The translations under genes and the position numbers were made by a program. 6,930 nt of DNA from Nitrospiraceae bacterium (GTDB lineage Bacteria > Nitrospirota > Nitrospiria > Nitrospirales > Nitrospiraceae), in the NCBI GenBank assembly GCA_014534095.1, contig JACVSD010000088.1, forward strand, positions 1 through 6,930, in the 5' to 3' direction. The notes under the pieces are model-generated. The model did no database searches. It saw nothing but the letters and a program-made list of their open reading frames with translations, and was not told the origin of the DNA. Below are positions 5,861 to 6,930 of this stretch, one piece after another (within the stretch, counting starts at the first letter, position 1; every line of letters begins with the position of its first letter).

Positions 5861-6451
5861 TCAGGCCCGTGGCTCCTCGCGTCTCGTTGAAGCGGAGCCA
5901 AACCAGAGAGATTGGCTGACCTCGTCCTCCGTGGGGCCTGACAGCGGCATCGCCGGATCATAGCGCCGTATCCAGAGTCTTCCCAGATAGACGGGGAGGA
6001 AATACAGGCCGAGCCCAGCCGTCAGGCAGAGGACGCCGATCAGGAGTCCCTGTGCACCGCCGGTGAAGACGGCGCGCTTTCCCATGATCCCGCTGAACAT
6101 GCCGGCCGCAACGACGAGTTCCATAAGCCAGATAAATTGTGTCAGGGTTAGTCGCAGAGGCAGGCGCAGGGAGTGGGAGAGGTAAACCGCCCGCGGCTCT
6201 CTCGGCAGACCCATGAGTAACCGATGCCCGATGCAGTGCAGCGTTCCGCTGACAGTGAACCCGACGGCCGCATTCAACATGAGATTGATCAGTGGAGTAT
6301 TGGCGACAATGGCCGCAGGGCCGACCATGAAGAACATGGGCGGGAGATACACCGTACAGCTCAGGATATCTTCGTAGGATAGCATCCGAATACAGTCTCG
6401 GCACCATTGCGCAAACGTCGTCTGCTTGTGAGTGTGCGGTGAATCGGCCAT
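5861..6451 (-). CDS. Multi-pass membrane protein of unknown function
   Basis: I do not recognise this 196-residue protein. A short hydrophilic N-terminus containing a C17-R-D-C20 pair is followed by roughly four hydrophobic stretches: about 34-50, 54-75, 103-123 and 133-157. The C-terminus (160-196) is charged and presumably cytoplasmic or peripheral. Between the second and third membrane segments is a basic loop with HRLLMG and LPREPRAVYLSHSLRLP, giving several His and Arg residues at a membrane edge. There is no CxxCH haem motif and no transporter signature I can name. The ATG at 6451 is chosen because GGAG lies 8 bases upstream; a longer reading would have to begin at a TTG at 6541 without a ribosome binding site. 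It converges on the haem protein gene and is divergent from the VOC gene. A well-formed promoter lies about 100 bases upstream of the start, supporting its own transcription. Confidence 0.7.
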   Translation of the reverse strand: MADSPHTHKQTTFAQWCRDCIRMLSYEDILSCTVYLPPMFFMVGPAAIVANTPLINLMLNAAVGFTVSGTLHCIGHRLLMGLPREPRAVYLSHSLRLPLRLTLTQFIWLMELVVAAGMFSGIMGKRAVFTGGAQGLLIGVLCLTAGLGLYFLPVYLGRLWIRRYDPAMPLSGPTEDEVSQSLWFGSASTRREEPRA

Positions 6452-6531
6452 GAATCGTACTCCGGTGAGAGATGATGCGAGGCGACGGAGCGCCAACACG
6501 GGCGCAAGAGCCGGAACAAGCTTGATCGTTA

Positions 6532-6580
6532 ACCGGCGCAAGCCTGCCTAGGGTGCGGGTTGTAAGGAAACACCGGCGCA
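6532..6580. repeat. 9-bp direct repeat flanking the membrane-gene start site (operator candidate)
   Basis: ACCGGCGCA occurs at 6532-6540 and again at 6572-6580, an exact 40-base separation, close to four helical turns. One copy lies in the -35/-10 spacer of the predicted membrane-gene promoter and the other about 12 to 20 bases downstream of its predicted start. That geometry would suit a dimeric regulator, but 9-bp GC-rich repeats can arise by chance. Confidence 0.3.
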
Positions 6581-6587
6581 GTGTCAA
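6559..6587 (-). promoter_or_regulatory. Sigma70-type promoter of the orphan membrane gene
   Basis: On the minus strand a perfect -35 TTGACA (6587 to 6582) is followed by a 17-base spacer and TACAAC (6564 to 6559), 4 of 6 matches to TATAAT including the first two bases and both internal A positions. The predicted transcription start near 6552 gives a leader of about 100 bases to the ATG at 6451. This is the best promoter I can see in the window. Confidence 0.55.
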
Positions 6588-6750
6588 GAAAATTGCAAGC
6601 CAGTGAGACAGGCCACGGCGACATTGCGCGTTTCGAAGCCTGTGGGACCGGGAAAGGGGGTTCAACGGTACAAACGGCGTGCGGCTCGGGACAGAGATCC
6701 TTTTGTGAACGTGATCAGGTGTAGATGTGTACTGAGCAAGGAGGTGCTCT

Positions 6751-6930
6751 ATGGCGATTGTCCTCGACCATACCATCGTGCCGGCGCGCGACAAAAAGGT
6801 TGCTGCAGAGTTCTTTGCTGAGATCTTCGGTTTACAGGTGAAGCCGGGCCCCGGTTACTTTGCACAAGTGCAGATCAATGACGCGCTGACCTTTGATTTC
6901 GACGACCAGCCGGAACCTAGGAGTCAACAC
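6751..6930 (+). CDS. VOC family protein (glyoxalase/bleomycin resistance/dioxygenase fold), N-terminal part
   Basis: The first 60 residues are present and the gene runs off the window. It begins MAIVLDHTIVPARD and continues through KKVAAEFFAEIFGLQV, the beta-alpha start of a vicinal-oxygen-chelate module: a strand with a candidate metal ligand H7, then the helix in which the A-x-F-F-x-x-x-F-G-L pattern is typical. The later part, YFAQVQINDALTFDFDD, gives the next strands. Members isomerise, cleave or bind diverse substrates using a divalent metal, and the substrate cannot be told from this fragment. AAGGAGGT at 6738-6745, 5 bases before the ATG, makes the start secure. The gene is divergent from the orphan membrane gene. 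Confidence 0.85.
   Translation, partial: MAIVLDHTIVPARDKKVAAEFFAEIFGLQVKPGPGYFAQVQINDALTFDFDDQPEPRSQH

Larger units (their letters stand above)
6452..6750. other. Divergent intergenic region between membrane gene and VOC gene
   Basis: These 299 bases carry the minus-strand promoter and direct repeat described separately, plus the ribosome binding site of the VOC gene at the right edge (AAGGAGGT at 6738-6745). No reading frame in it has a convincing start, ribosome binding site and protein-like composition. I could not pick out a confident promoter for the VOC gene: TTGTGA at 6703-6708 and TGTACT at 6728-6733 are 19 bases apart and only weakly match consensus. Confidence 0.6.

Noticed and set aside
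6452..6541. 30-residue extension of the orphan membrane protein
   Set aside because: It would begin at a TTG without a ribosome binding site only about 10 bases from the predicted transcription start, whereas the ATG at 6451 has GGAG at good spacing.
6608..6643. ACAGGC/GCCTGT inverted repeat in the divergent intergenic region
   Set aside because: The 6-bp arms are 24 bases apart with no extension of the stem and no placement that suggests a function.

Overview
This window is GC-rich, gene-dense bacterial DNA. The housekeeping, redox and DNA-repair genes alternate in direction, and I see no mobile element, CRISPR array, tRNA, rRNA or phage gene. Gene content (type II NADH dehydrogenase, Tll0287-like cytochrome, HVA1/DUF2945 protein, stand-alone LigD polymerase module, PA0148-type adenine deaminase) fits a free-living aerobic or facultative Gram-negative such as Nitrospirota (Nitrospira-like) or a proteobacterium. 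That taxonomic placement is an impression from protein content, not a search result.

Layout from left to right: the tail of an unrecognised gene (to 64); an AhpD-like CxxC peroxidase (149-475, +); a convergent pair of minus-strand genes, adenine deaminase (511-1527) preceded by a YdjM-like membrane hydrolase homologue (1646-2170); a small HVA1/Tudor-like protein (2305-2568, +); type II NADH dehydrogenase (2595-3854, -); a stand-alone LigD-type primase-polymerase (4001-5029, +) followed by a secreted single-haem Tll0287-domain protein (5106-5705, +); an orphan multi-pass membrane protein (5861-6451, -); and the start of a VOC-family protein (6751 to the window end, +).

The genes do not form one obvious pathway. 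The clearest theme is redox and stress: AhpD-like thiol peroxidase, NDH-2, a haem-c sensor-like protein and a NHEJ-type polymerase. Purine salvage is represented by the adenine deaminase. The short, mostly convergent or divergent arrangement points to several small transcription units rather than a long operon.

The points most worth a second look are: the LigD-type polymerase without adjacent Ku or ligase domain and with changed residues at expected nucleotide-contact positions; the ndh/polymerase divergent promoter region, where both starts lack a Shine-Dalgarno and lie a few bases from a -10-like box; a shared sequence block around the -35 elements of ndh and of the orphan membrane gene; and a 9-bp direct repeat across that membrane gene's promoter. 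I did not find convincing evidence of a new multi-gene system.
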